A DNA stretch of 35,738 bases from Auxenochlorella pyrenoidosa (Eukaryota; Chlorophyta; Trebouxiophyceae; Chlorellales; Chlorellaceae): contig KQ482017.1 of the NCBI GenBank assembly GCA_001430745.1, forward strand, positions 48,677 through 84,414, read 5' to 3'. The notes beneath the pieces were generated by a model. The model was not told the origin of the DNA. It did no database searches and saw only the letters and a list, made by a program, of their open reading frames with translations. Shown piece after piece: positions 23,641 through 33,919 of this stretch. Numbering within the stretch: position 1 is the first letter of the stretch; each line of letters begins with the position of its first letter. Made by a program: the position numbers and the translations under genes.

Positions 23641-25231
23641 TATAAACGCACTCACCCACCCTTTCTGTTCCGTGCACTCATCCTCTTCCATCCTGCGCGG
23701 CCGCAGTCATGACAGCAGCTCATGTGAGTTTCTCCTGCCTTCGCTACTTCCCCCACCTTTCCTGATGCCCGCGTGCCTTGCTTCCCCAGGCTGGAAAACC
23801 CCACCAATAAGTGTCTTGGCAGCACATGCATCTCCAGTTTGAAGAGCTGCTGCCGCCAGCCGTTCAGCCAAGCACCACCTGCCCGCCGCCCCGCAGTGCC
23901 TGGTGGAGGCAAACGGCAGCTGGAGCGCGCCCCTCTACTCCTTCCCGCAAGTGCGGCTGGGCGGCTACGAGCTGAATGGCGGCACATACGAAGTGCACGA
24001 GGTGCTGCAAGCATGCGTGCACGAGGGCTACAATGCGGTGGAGAACTCGAACGACGTGGCGCTGCTGCTGCTCAGCACGCCCTCCAAGCTGGCCCCCATC
24101 AAGCTGGCGCCCAGTGAGCCCGCGCGGGGCTGCCGCTGGCGCATGGGCGCGGAAGCCGCCGCTGCCGCGGTGTGGTATGCTCGCACAACGTCGCTTTGCG
24201 TTGCTTTCCGCCCTCCACCTACAGCACTGCCCCGCCCTTACTGAAACCACCCAACCCACCTACCAAGCGCTCAAATCAATTGCTGCCTTCCTGAAGCATG
24301 CTGGCCTGTTGCCCGGGACCCTCCCCTGCAGGCATCCCTGACCCTGCAGTGCCCAACGGCACCCCGCTGAAGACCCTGGGCTGGGGGGCGCTGTGGCAGT
24401 CCGGCCCGCTGTCGCAGGTCCTCATGGAGGTCGGGCTCGATTCCATCTCTAACTGCAACCGTTGGATACCGCGCGACCAGCTGGACAGGAGCATGGTCTG
24501 CGCAGGTGAGGAAAGACTGCGGTGCGGTGGGGCGGCACCCTGTGCAGCAGGATGGTCGATGCGTGCATGACGGAATGATGCAGGCACGGCCGCCTCACGG
24601 TGACCAGCAAGTCAGTTTCGTTCCCATCCGACCCTGCACGCTCTGCAGGCTCGCCACAGTATGGCAGGGATGCTTGCCAGGGCGACAGGCAAGCACGCAG
24701 GGCGTGGGGCCATGCACTTGCTGTCTTCTTCAGACCACTGGATCATTGCTGCCAGCCTGTACTGCAACTGTGCTTGCTTTCCCGATATCACACATGCAGC
24801 CTCCCTATAATCTCTTCCCTTATACAGTGGTGGAGCGCTGTTCCGTCCGGGCGTCAACGCCTCGTCTGATCTCCAAGTAAGGAGGGGCAGAAGCAGTGCA
24901 AGCTGGGGAGGTGCCCTGGGAGAGCTGCAGTGGGCACGGCAGTGCTGCCACTCTGGCATCCACACCCTCATGCCTCCCTGCCCCTGCCCTGCAGGTGGGC
25001 ATTGTCAGTTGGGGCTACGGCTGCGCATGGGAGGGCGCGCCAGGCGTCTATTCAAACGTCCCGTTCCTCTCCAGCTGGGTGCGGCAGAAGATCACGCTGC
25101 TGCAGGCCACGTTAGCACGGCAGCCAGCAAGGAGGCAACAGTCGGGGCCCCAGCTGGGGCGACCGCCACCAGCACTGCCAGCCGCCCGGCGCACAGGCGG
25201 GAAGCCAGTCTACGGTTGCCTAGTCAAGTGA
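23031..25231 (+). CDS. Secreted trypsin-like serine protease (family S1A)
   Basis: Exons: 23031-23042 (provisional), 23126-23226, 23344-23501, 23707-23723, 23897-24113, 24332-24505, 24649-24688, 24828-24876, 24995-25231; about 334 residues. The second exon encodes a signal-peptide-like core ([19 protein letters not shown]) and joins in phase 2 to the protease. The mature domain starts at IVGG (residue 53). Triad: H96 in VMTAAH, encoded by a 17-base exon; D149 in [11 protein letters not shown]240 in DACQGDSGGAL. Asp six residues before the catalytic Ser (D234) and the later WGYGC and PGVYSNV glycines predict cleavage after Lys/Arg. A basic/Pro-rich tail of about 45 residues follows the last helix (SSWVRQKI). 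Oddities: Ala, not Arg/Lys, precedes IVGG, so self-activation by the usual route is unlikely, and a GC-AG intron splits the catalytic Ser codon. If the 5' exons are wrong, an ATG at 23315 would give a cytosolic form. Family certain; N-terminus uncertain. Confidence 0.88.
23042..23046 (+). terminator. Possible TGTAA polyadenylation signal of the JmjC gene
   Basis: Only exact TGTAA found on the plus strand between the JmjC stop codon (22360) and the protease coding exons. It overlaps the donor of the provisional first protease exon (GCT|GTAAAT), so the two assignments compete. Confidence 0.3.
23602..23640 (+). repeat. CCTG tetranucleotide microsatellite in a protease intron
   Basis: Nine to ten perfect CCTG units in the intron before the catalytic-His microexon. 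Shorter CCTG/CTGC runs occur at 22027-22048 and 12180-12211, also in introns, where they can serve as part of the pyrimidine tract upstream of acceptors. Confidence 0.9.
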
Positions 25232-25532
25232 TGAGCGCTCTGAACAAACTGTTGCCTTGCAAAATGCATTCACTGTATAATTTGACGTCGGAACGCTTGG
25301 CACATGCTTACACTGTATGCATAACACTTACCACGTTCAAAGGACGTTGTGCTGTATTACAACTCTTGGCATGGCCTCTGTTGGCGGCAGCTGCTAGCAG
25401 CCTGGCAGCTGCTAGCAGCCTGGCGCCTAGCGTGCCTGCCGGCGCCAGCGGGCAGCGGCTTGCGGCCTGTTGGGGTGCTTATGGGCGTGGTGCTGCTGGT
25501 TACTTGACAGCATCACCTGTCAACATGTCGTT
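25232..25532. other. Intergenic: protease 3' UTR and promoter of the next gene
   Basis: About 300 bases with no gene. It includes an 18-base tandem duplication at 25386-25421 (GGCAGCTGCTAGCAGCCT twice). No exact TGTAA was found; TGTAT variants occur near 25275 and 25315. Confidence 0.4.
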
Positions 25533-28500
25533 ATGAGGCTTGGCGCTGCTTCTGTGCTCGCTGTGAGCGTCTTGGCGTGGCTGGTTGCGGGTCTGGGTGC
25601 AGGCGAGTCTACTCTTGTTGTATTGTTGGCAATGGAATGTTGTTGAAGAGCCCCCAGAGCCCTTTCCGCCTCTCCGGCCCCAAGGTACAAGTGCCTGGCC
25701 GCGGCCTGCGGCCTATGCACCAGCCTGCTCTGGAGGGCTGTCCTTGGCGTCGATGTGAAACGGAGTGCATGCCAACCGTCTTCCGCATCCCGGGTATCGG
25801 GGCGGCCAGCGGCCTCGCCCGCCGCTGCTGCGCAGTCCGTCGTGTCATTTTGCCGTCGCTTTGCCGTGCTCGCCTCACGCCAGAATTAATCTTGTGCCAC
25901 CGACTGTACCTGTGCATCTGATCTGCAGCGCCGAAACCTCGGCCAGCGCCGCCACAGCCTCTTCGACGTGCTCGAAGGGCCGGCTGGCCACCGCCGCCCC
26001 TGCGCCGGCCACCGCCACGGCGACCGCCCCCGCCTCCCGCCCCGCCCCCTCCTGATCCTTACAAGAACTGCTTGGCGGGGCTGCCGCAGTGCACAGACTG
26101 TGGTGGGCGCTGCCTGCTGCAGTCTGCCCCGCTGTGTACAGCACGCGGCCGGCATGCCTGCATCCCCGGGTGCTGCGCCTTGCTGTCCGTACCAGCCCAG
26201 CTCGTCCCAACCCCCTCCCTCGCCTAGAGACGCCTTGCTGGTTGTAGACCCACAGTACGTGCCAACCCACCTCTGCCCCTGCTGCAGCACCCAACAGCCA
26301 GGGTCGGTACATCTGTCGGAAATGCGATCAGGCAAGGCCAGAGCATACTTTTTTTTGCGTCACCTGCATTTGCATGCTGTGTGTGCACAGCGCCCCGCTT
26401 CTGCCCCTCCCTGCCTGTCCTTGCATGCTGCAGCTGGCTTGGCTGGCAGCGGTCTCACATAGGCCGGCCTTGCATCGCCTGTGCCCATGACCCACCCACC
26501 CACCCACCCCCGCTGCCTGCAGTGGTCGGTGCTTGACACAACCAGCGGGTATCTGAACCGCACCGACTTCACGTTTGTGGACGACCCCTTCTGCGACGGC
26601 ATCTGCATGTACTACTACAACCTGGGGGCGCAGCTGGAGGTGGGCTAGAGCTGCAGGCGTGGCAAGGGCGGCACGAGTGACCAGGGCCGCTGCCCGGTGG
26701 CCCTCCGTGAAACCTCTTCTGCGCTTTGCTGTGGCGCACCAGCAGCCTCGAGGCCTGCCTCCCCCATGTCCGTTTAAACAGCATCAAACAATGCTCTGGT
26801 TGTGCGCTTATCCTACTGCAGGATAACACTTCGCCCTGCTTGAACTGCACTGGCTACGGCGGCTGCGGCGCCTGCCAGCGCACCACCTTTGCGACCCCAG
26901 ACTCGTACATGCAGTTCCTGTACGGCACGGCGACCATCCCTTCAGCATGCTCATCGTGCGGATATTGCCAGGTCAGTCCTGGACAGTTTGCACTGGGCGG
27001 CAACGCTTCGATGTGCAGAGTGGTGGAGAGCAAGGGGGTTTGCAATGCACTACACAGTCGGCCTGCAGTCGACCCGTGCTGTGATGCAGCCGTTCGCCCG
27101 CCTGACACTGCACCACGTCCCCAGCTTCTGGCCCTGCAGGACAACAAGTGCGGCCCGGCTGGCTGCTCTGCGTGCAACCAGACGGCCACCAAGCTGTTGG
27201 TCGCTGGGGCTGCCTCCAGCACTGACCCAGCCGTGTGCATTACGGAGCTGTGCGATGACCTGGCTGACACGGGGATCATAGACCCAAACCGCACTGTCCA
27301 CAAGCCCGTCAGCCTGAACCTGTGGAGGTGGGCGGTGCTAGGAGGGTGTGTGGGTGGAGATTGGGTGCGCATTGGGTGTGCAAAGGAGTCGCAGGGAGCC
27401 CAGGACTGGTGGCTTGCTATTGCCAAGGCCTGCACACACTTGCACTCCTTCTCGACAAGCATGTCCGATGCTTGTATCGAGTGCCGAGGCCTTCCGCCCT
27501 TCCCCCCTGCAGCTATGCGCCGCACTGCAAGGAGACGACATCAGTGCGGTCCTGCGACAGCGTGCGAGGCTGCACTGCTTGGTGAGCTGGCATTTCGCCT
27601 GCATTTCGCACACGCCAGCATGCCCTGCCTCGCCCTTTTGCCTGCCCCCCCTCCTTGCTTTGCGCAGGCCGCACGCGTACCTCTCTGCACCCCACTTTCC
27701 TCCTCCAATGCCCATCTCTCCTATTGGTGCAGCCCTGCTGGGTACTACCTGGCAAAGCACCCGCTGGTGCCAAGCGCCTCGCTGTGCCAGCGCTGCGAGG
27801 GATGCCCCGCCGCCAGCTGCGGGCAGGCGGGGTGCACCACCTGCTCCACGCCTGGGCTGCAGCGGCGCGTCGCCTTGGCGGGAGTCAAGGGCGGCACTGG
27901 GGGCCAGGTGTACGCCTGCCGCAACAGCATGCAGCCAGAGGTGCGTGTGTGCGGCACAGCATGCATGCTGAGCCCAGGGTGCTGCCTAGCGAGCCCAGCG
28001 CCGGACTGCTTTACACTGGCCTGCACACCGCCGCTCTGCTTGCTCCCAGTGTGCTTGTAGCGGGCCTGCCTTTCTTGCTCCTTACAGTTTGCCTGCCTGC
28101 CACCCGGGCCTCCCACCTGCCAAGCAGGCGTTCCGGGGGCGCGGCGCCGCGGGCCTGCCCGACACCGCTCTTTGGCCAGCTGCCGAGTTCTCCGGCTGCG
28201 GCCCCGGCGTCGGCGACTTTATTTTTAACTGGCGCGGCGGAAACAGGGAGCAGGCCCTCACCCTGTCTGCCTGGTTTGGCCAGGACGTGGACAGCCTGCG
28301 CTTCAACTCGAGCCTGCAGGTCCACCTGACGCTGCAGCTGGAGGCCTCAAATAGGAGTGTGCTGACGCTCGATTACGTTGACACCACCTTCTACCCCGAC
28401 GTGCGTGGGGCTCAGCGGAGGGCGGGCCAGGGCCAGTCGGCGCTGCCAGAGGGGCGGGGGTCGGAGCGGGGCCGATGCGCGCCTGCACACGTGCATCCCC

Positions 28501-29149
28501 TGGCCAGATGCACACACGCCTGTGGTATGTGCGTGTGCCTTGCGCATGCACGTGCTCACCACCAGAGCTGTTTTGCCCTCCTTCCCTGCTGCAGTTCTCT
28601 TGCGTCGGCTGTGCTCTGCGCCGCCCGCCGCCGCCTCCACAGGGGCAGGGGAATGCGCAGCCGCCGCCCTCGCCGCCCTCGCCCCCGCCGCCGCCGCCGC
28701 CATCGCCGCCGCCAGCCGTCCTTCGGAGCCGCCGGGTGCTGCTGGCCCTCCCCGATGCCCAGGACCGCATCTGCTTTGCGATCAGCAGCGATGTCGACGT
28801 GACAGAGGCCAACAGCGACACGGCGCTGCAGCTGACCTTCATCAACAACTCTGGCAAGAGGGTGCTGCTGCGCTTCGACGGCAGGCCAGCGCTCACAGCG
28901 CGCGCCGACCCGACCTCTGGAGGGACCTTCCCCGGCGGGCGGGCCGCCGTGCGCACGCGCAGCGGCGGCGTCATCGCTGCGGCCGGCACGCCGCCAGCAG
29001 ACTGGCTGTGGGTGAACAGCGAGAACGTGGTCGTCCTGCCCTCCCAGGCTGAGTGGGACATTATTGCGCCGTTGGGCGCCCCGCCGCCCCCCCCGCCGCC
29101 GCCCTCACCCCCGCCATCACCTGCGCCGCCACCTCCTTCACCTTTTTGA
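25533..29149 (+). CDS. Secreted Cys- and Pro-rich cell-wall-type glycoprotein (hydroxyproline-rich, pherophorin-like)
   Basis: Exons: 25533-25602, 25929-26102, 26288-26331, 26523-26639, 26822-26971, 27140-27327, 27513-27581, 27733-27940, 28128-28400, 28595-29149; 615 residues with closed phases. Optional extra exon 25649-25684 (36 bases, Pro-rich, phase 1 on both sides). Signal peptide MRLGAASVLAVSVLAWLVAG, then a Pro/Arg-rich stretch. Cys-rich modules follow to about residue 340 (LPQCTDC, YICRKCDQ, FCDGICMYYY, CLNCTGYGGCGACQ, CGYCQ, CGPAGCSACNQ, CQRCEGCPAASC), including a CPAGYYL motif of the ephrin-receptor/GCC type. Then a beta-rich region (GVGDFIFNWRGG), a [17 protein letters not shown] linker, another beta-rich domain (RICFAISSDVDV) and an SP/PP-rich C-terminus. 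Several N-glycosylation sequons (NRT, NTS, NQT, NSS, NRS, NNS). No membrane anchor or catalytic motif. The layout resembles algal extracellular-matrix glycoproteins, but I cannot confirm the pherophorin domain. Two introns have GC donors (25603, 26332). Confidence 0.75.
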
Positions 29150-29640
29150 GAGCAAGTAACCCCTCCAACACCCAAGGCTCTTCTACAGATGCCTCTGCCA
29201 CAGCAGCCCTTTCTCTCTTTCAGCACTTGTTCTGCAATTCTTGAAACAATTAATTTTCCCAACATCTCGTTTGTACTGTCTAATTGGCACTCTCACGCAT
29301 CAAAGAATGCAGCTCTGATCCTGTAAACAGGCGCAACCTCTGCTTAATTTCACAGTCACCCTGCGCTTGGAAATGTCGTGGCCAAGCAGGTTCCTTGCCT
29401 GTCAGAAACACAATTGAATGGTGTCCTGACGTGGATGATCAACCGAGAGCGCAACCGCGTATCGCGCGCCGGGCTGATCCCGCCGGCGGTATGCGGCGCC
29501 AGAGGAGCGGCGCTTGCCATAATCTCTTCTTTATTCATCGAAACCACTCTGTACAGCGCCGCACCGGTATACCGCCGCGCAAAGGGAGCGACTTTGACTT
29601 CGCCCTGTGGAGCTCAAACGCGCACGCCGATGAGAATTTG
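29150..29640. other. Intergenic: 3' UTR of wall-protein gene and promoter of KAP3
   Basis: About 490 bases. The first 180 hold the 3' UTR with its TGTAA signal. The remainder should contain the KAP3 promoter; AT-richer patches (for example around 29520-29540) occur but no definite element was recognised. Confidence 0.4.
29322..29326 (+). terminator. TGTAA polyadenylation signal of the Cys/Pro-rich protein gene
   Basis: TGTAA lies 173 bases after the stop codon at 29149 and upstream of the KAP3 start, in the expected place for a green-algal poly(A) signal. Confidence 0.65.
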
Positions 29641-32600
29641 ATGTCGGCGGCTCGCAAAAAGGTGTTTGTGGCCCGCAGAAGGATGTGTGGGCAAACACCA
29701 AACCCGTTGCCTTCTTCGCTGGACAACAACAGCAGCGCTGAAACTCCCTGCAGATCCGACCTGGCAAATTGGAGCTGGCAGCCGACGGGCGGAGCCTTGT
29801 ATTGCGCTACGAGGAGGTAGGCAGCGGCGCCGACCTTGCCGCCCCGTGCCTTCCGTCGCTGTCTAGTCCTGCGCAGCTCCCCAACCCTGTGCTTCTAATA
29901 ACCGGTGCAGAGCATAGAAGATGGCGCCCCAGGCAGCGGCAAGGGTGCGGCGGTGGCTAGCAAGCAGGGCGTGAAGCGGTAAGCGTGGGATTCTCGGCCG
30001 GAGGGGGCGTGTGCCCTTCTACAAGCCTGATCGCACGGCTCTGTGCATTGTACCGAACCTTTCTGCCTGCAGGATTAGGTTTGAGCTGCCTGAAAATGGC
30101 GATCTGGAGCGTGCAGCACAGCTGATCATCAATGGCAACAAGCTGCTGCATGTGCGGCGCCTGCCCGAGGTGGCAGCCCTCTTGGCAGCAGCACAGGAGC
30201 AGCAGCGCGCAACAGCCAAGCCCCCGACTGCAGAACCGTCCCAGCCAGGGCCGCCCCTGGAGGCACGCCAGCAAATCAGCGCGCAGGATCGCCAGCTGTT
30301 GCAAGCACAGCAGCAGCGGTACCTGGCGGCGGCGACGAGCAGCGCGACCCAGGTGCTGGCGGCTGCGGCAGCAACTGCTCGGCTTGAGCACCTTGAGAAT
30401 TACTTGGTGAGCAGACCCGTTGGTGCACAACTCATTGTGAACTTTCTGTTTGCAGCTCGATGCAAAATGCATACAGTTTCTTGCTGTCCTCGCGCCGCTG
30501 TCGTGACCGCCACTGGCCACAAGGGGCAGCTGCGCAGCAGCAATCTCCTGGCCGGGCTGATGCCGCGCATGCTGCCCTCGCAGGAGGCGCTGTACGAAGA
30601 CGACCTGGGCACCAAGACTGCCGCTGCAGCCGCGGTGGCGCAGCTCTTCCGCGACCCAAGCACGCTGGGCGTGCTGCAGGGGCACCCGGCGCTGCTGCAG
30701 GCGCTGGCCAGGCTGCTGCGGGAGGACGCCAAGAAGAGCGCCGAGCTGTGCATCAGCCTGCTCATGGTGTTCTTCGCGCTGTCGCACCTGCCGTCTGCCC
30801 ACGCGCTGCTGGTGCAGGTGGGCCGATGGCTCGGGGGGCGGGCACGGCACAGCAGCAACCTTCCTTGCCACGGACAAGTTGCACTCCACATGGCTGCTGT
30901 GTGTCAAGCCCACCCACTCTTCCCTTCCTGCACCTCCCCGCCTGGCCTGTCCCCCCCTGCAGAACCAGGTGGGCTCCCTCACCATGGAGCTTTTAGACCT
31001 GGAGCTGCGCAGGGCGGCGCACTGGCAGGGGCGCGAGGGCGTGGCGGTGGGCGAGGTGGGCGCCAAGCTGCTGGCCGGCGAGCCGCTGGCCCCGCACGAG
31101 GCGCGCCTGGCGGGCCTGCTGGCGCGCCAGGAGCCGCTGCTGTACGTGGGGCTCAGCCTGCTGCTCAACATGGCAGAGGCGGATGGGGCGGTGGAGGCCA
31201 GGATGGTGAAGAAGGTGCGCGAGGGGGCTGAGGCACTCTGACGTGGCCCGCATTGGAAGGTTTGAAAAGTCTGCCCTGTTCCTGCATGTCAAGCAGGCTG
31301 CCTGGCGCTCCCCAGACCCTGCATGCTTGCCGCGCCAGGCTGGCAGGTATGCCTGTCCCTCCATGGCTCTAGAGCAGTAAGTTGCTTTGGTCCATTCAAC
31401 AGTCAGCACCCCATGGCCTGCAGGGCCTGCTCAACCTGCTGGTGGTCCTATTAGACCGCGGCAGCCCGCAGCTGCTGCTCCTGGCCACCACCTTCCTGCA
31501 CCGCCTGTCGCTGTCTGCCGACAACTGCTGCCCGATTTGCGAGGCAGAGGTGGTTGGGCAGCTGGTCGGCATGCTGCCCAGCGCCAGCAGGCTGCTCCTG
31601 TCCAGCGTGCTGCGCCTGCTGCACAACCTGGCATTTGATGGCGGCATGCGGCAGCAGATGGTGGCAGCGGGCCTCATCACAAAGGCGGTTGACCTCCTCA
31701 AGGGAGATGCCGAGCACAGGAGAGACACCGCCGGAGGCGGCAGCGGCACCAGCGTGCGGCCGGGCGCAGCAACACCACGGCGCAGCCGGCAGGAGGGCCC
31801 AACACTGGAGGGCACTCCAGTCCAGCAGCTTGCGTTAGGCATACTGTACCGCCTTGCACAACAGGACCGACATCGCAGCATGTTCCTTTACACAGGCAAG
31901 TTGAGCAGTCAAGGCTGCCTGGCCCCATTGACTTGCCGGAACTTTCGCTGCAATACAGGCCCGCCTTTGCGCAAGAGATGGCAGCATGTACTTGCAAGCC
32001 TAGACCCGTTCTGTCGCACCCGCCCTGCAGACGCCCCAGCCACACTGCATGCCATGCTAATGGCAGCAGAGCTCCCGTTGGCCGCCTCTTCTTTGGAGCT
32101 GGCCGCGCTCCTCGTCAGTCTGGCAGGGAGCCAGCGAGTGGCTGAGGAGATGGCTCGCGGAGGGCGGCTAGAGCAGCTGCTGGAGCTTGCTGTGGGCCCT
32201 GCAGAACCGAGGCAACCTTCCGATGCGCCAGATGCAGCAGCTGGCGGTGCAGGCTCGGGCGACGAGCTGCTGTGGAAGCTGCTGCGAACCATGGCAGCGC
32301 ACGACTCGGAGCCGCTGCGCGCGCGCTTTGGCCCTGCGCTACCGCGCCTGGCCCGGCTGCTCATGGTGGGTCTGTGCCCCGGCTCAGCACCTGCAGTGCG
32401 CCACTGCACATGTTGGCGGGTCGGCCTGCACATGCAATGGCAATGCCTTGGCATTGACACCTGGTGATCAGCGGGCAAACACTCAAGAGTTTGCGCTTTG
32501 ACCCGCCAGTGTATGCTGAGCACGGGCGTGCCCTTTCACACGCGCTCGCAGTCAGGGACCTTGCCGCCTGGCGCGTTCCTGGAGGTGTTGGGCTGCCTGG

Positions 32601-33389
32601 CCCAGCTGGACATCCCCGGCTATGGCTATGCACAACTGCTCGACTCCACCGGACTGCACACCTTCCTTGCTCAGCTCGCGGCTGGCGGCAGCGCTGGCAC
32701 AGCTGCAGCAGGCGCCGACCCGGCGGCTCTGCTGCTGGAGGTCGTGCAGGCCACCGGTGTCCTGTGCGCCAACGAGGCCTGCGCGAGCATGCTGGCTGGG
32801 GCAGGCCTGGTAGGTGCATCCTGCTGGCAGCGGAGGATTTTTGCTGTTCCTTTCTCTAAGCCTCAGCCCATGCCAGCTGCGCTTCTGCGCTGCTACGATG
32901 ATAGCATGGGCTAAGGCATCCTGACAGGGGCAGCATGCTTCCATTCTGCAGGTGGACTCCCTCTACTCGATCATGCTGGAGCACATGGACGAGGATGCCT
33001 ATGTGCTGGCCACCACGACAGCAGCGGCGCGGCTGCTGGCGCAGCCTCCCACGCGTGCCAGCCTTCTGGCCCACCCAGAGGTGGCAGCACACTTTGCGGA
33101 GCTGCTTCACCAGCACCAGTCACCAGATGTGAGGGCACGGCGTCGGGAATTTCTTGCATGCTGCCTGGCCCACGCGGAAATCGAGGTGCTTGATGCCTAG
33201 TACAGAGGCAGACACCTGCCTCATTCTGGCACATGCAAACTCTCTGCCCCACAGATGATGCGTGCCGCTGACGCAGCACTAGACGCCATTGCGGCAGCCA
33301 GCGAGGAGTGGGCTGCCTCTGTGCGGCGCCTCAAGTTTGAGCAGCACAACCGAGAGTTCATCAACATGTGTGGAATCCACTCGGTGTGA
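29641..33389 (+). CDS. KAP3: Kinesin-associated protein 3 (KAP3, kinesin-2 non-motor subunit)
   Basis: Armadillo-repeat adaptor that binds the two kinesin-2 motor chains; in flagellates this trimer drives anterograde intraflagellar transport. Eleven exons: 29641-29661, 29754-29816, 29911-29978, 30073-30406, 30584-30817, 30963-31214, 31424-31895, 32031-32365, 32510-32809 (or from 32552), 32952-33128, 33255-33389; 796 or 782 residues, close to the family length of about 790. Family landmarks in order: KLELAADGRSLVLRYEE near the N-terminus; LEHLENYLEALYEDDLGTK; LARLLREDAKKSAELCISLL; NQVGSLTMELLDLELRR; FLHRLSLSADN; LRLLHNLAFDGGMRQQMVAA; LGILYRLAQQDRHRSMFLYT; ELLWKLLRTMAAHD; and the C-terminal EEWAASVRRLKFEQHN. 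The intron after MFLYT is GC-AG (31896). The reading frame is intact with no premature stop, which argues for function. Start MSAARKK is chosen because it joins in phase. Confidence 0.92.
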
Positions 33390-33919
33390 TTGCGATGCAG
33401 TCCGATGCCGTGCTCATTTTGAGAAGGAAAACACACAAGGCCTTTGGAATGGATCAATATAAGCAAGGAGAGAGGATTGCCTTGCGGGCTGGGCAACAAA
33501 ATAATCAGTCATCAGGTACAGAGTGTGCGCGATTGTGGGCTGAGGCGCCAATACGCCATGGCCCGCCCAACTGAGGTCCCAAGGAAGGAGAGCACGGGCT
33601 GTGCAACGACCAGAATGCATGGGTGCACTTGTGCCTGGAGCACAAGCGCTGCCAGCTCCCAGCTGGGCGCTGCTGCTGCTCACTCGGCCTTCCTAAGATC
33701 TGTACCCTCCGTCCGTGAGTATGCATTCCTTCGTCTGTTGTAGTGCAATCCTCAACATACGCTTTGTTACAGTCAACAGTCAGCAGCAGGGAAAGGGTAC
33801 AGCAAAAAATCAAAGGGGCAGGGGAAAGAGACAATCTAGTGTGAGCGAGCAGGGGTAGTTGAGCAGCCGTGGGCGCGCCACAGTTTGACGGCCTTAACGG
33901 GCTGCTGCACACCAACTGC
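33390..33919. other. Intergenic between convergent KAP3 and ArfGAP genes
   Basis: About 530 bases of 3' UTR sequence from both genes. It contains a minus-strand TGTAA (33767-33771). No coding region, RNA gene or repeat was recognised. Confidence 0.45.
33767..33771 (-). terminator. TGTAA polyadenylation signal of the ArfGAP gene
   Basis: TTACA on the plus strand reads TGTAA on the minus strand, 149 bases beyond the ArfGAP stop codon at 33920. Distance and orientation fit a poly(A) signal. Confidence 0.6.

Noticed and set aside
29957..31171. 404-codon open frame on the minus strand
   Set aside because: It is a shadow of the KAP3 exons; the plus strand has clear family motifs and phased splice sites.
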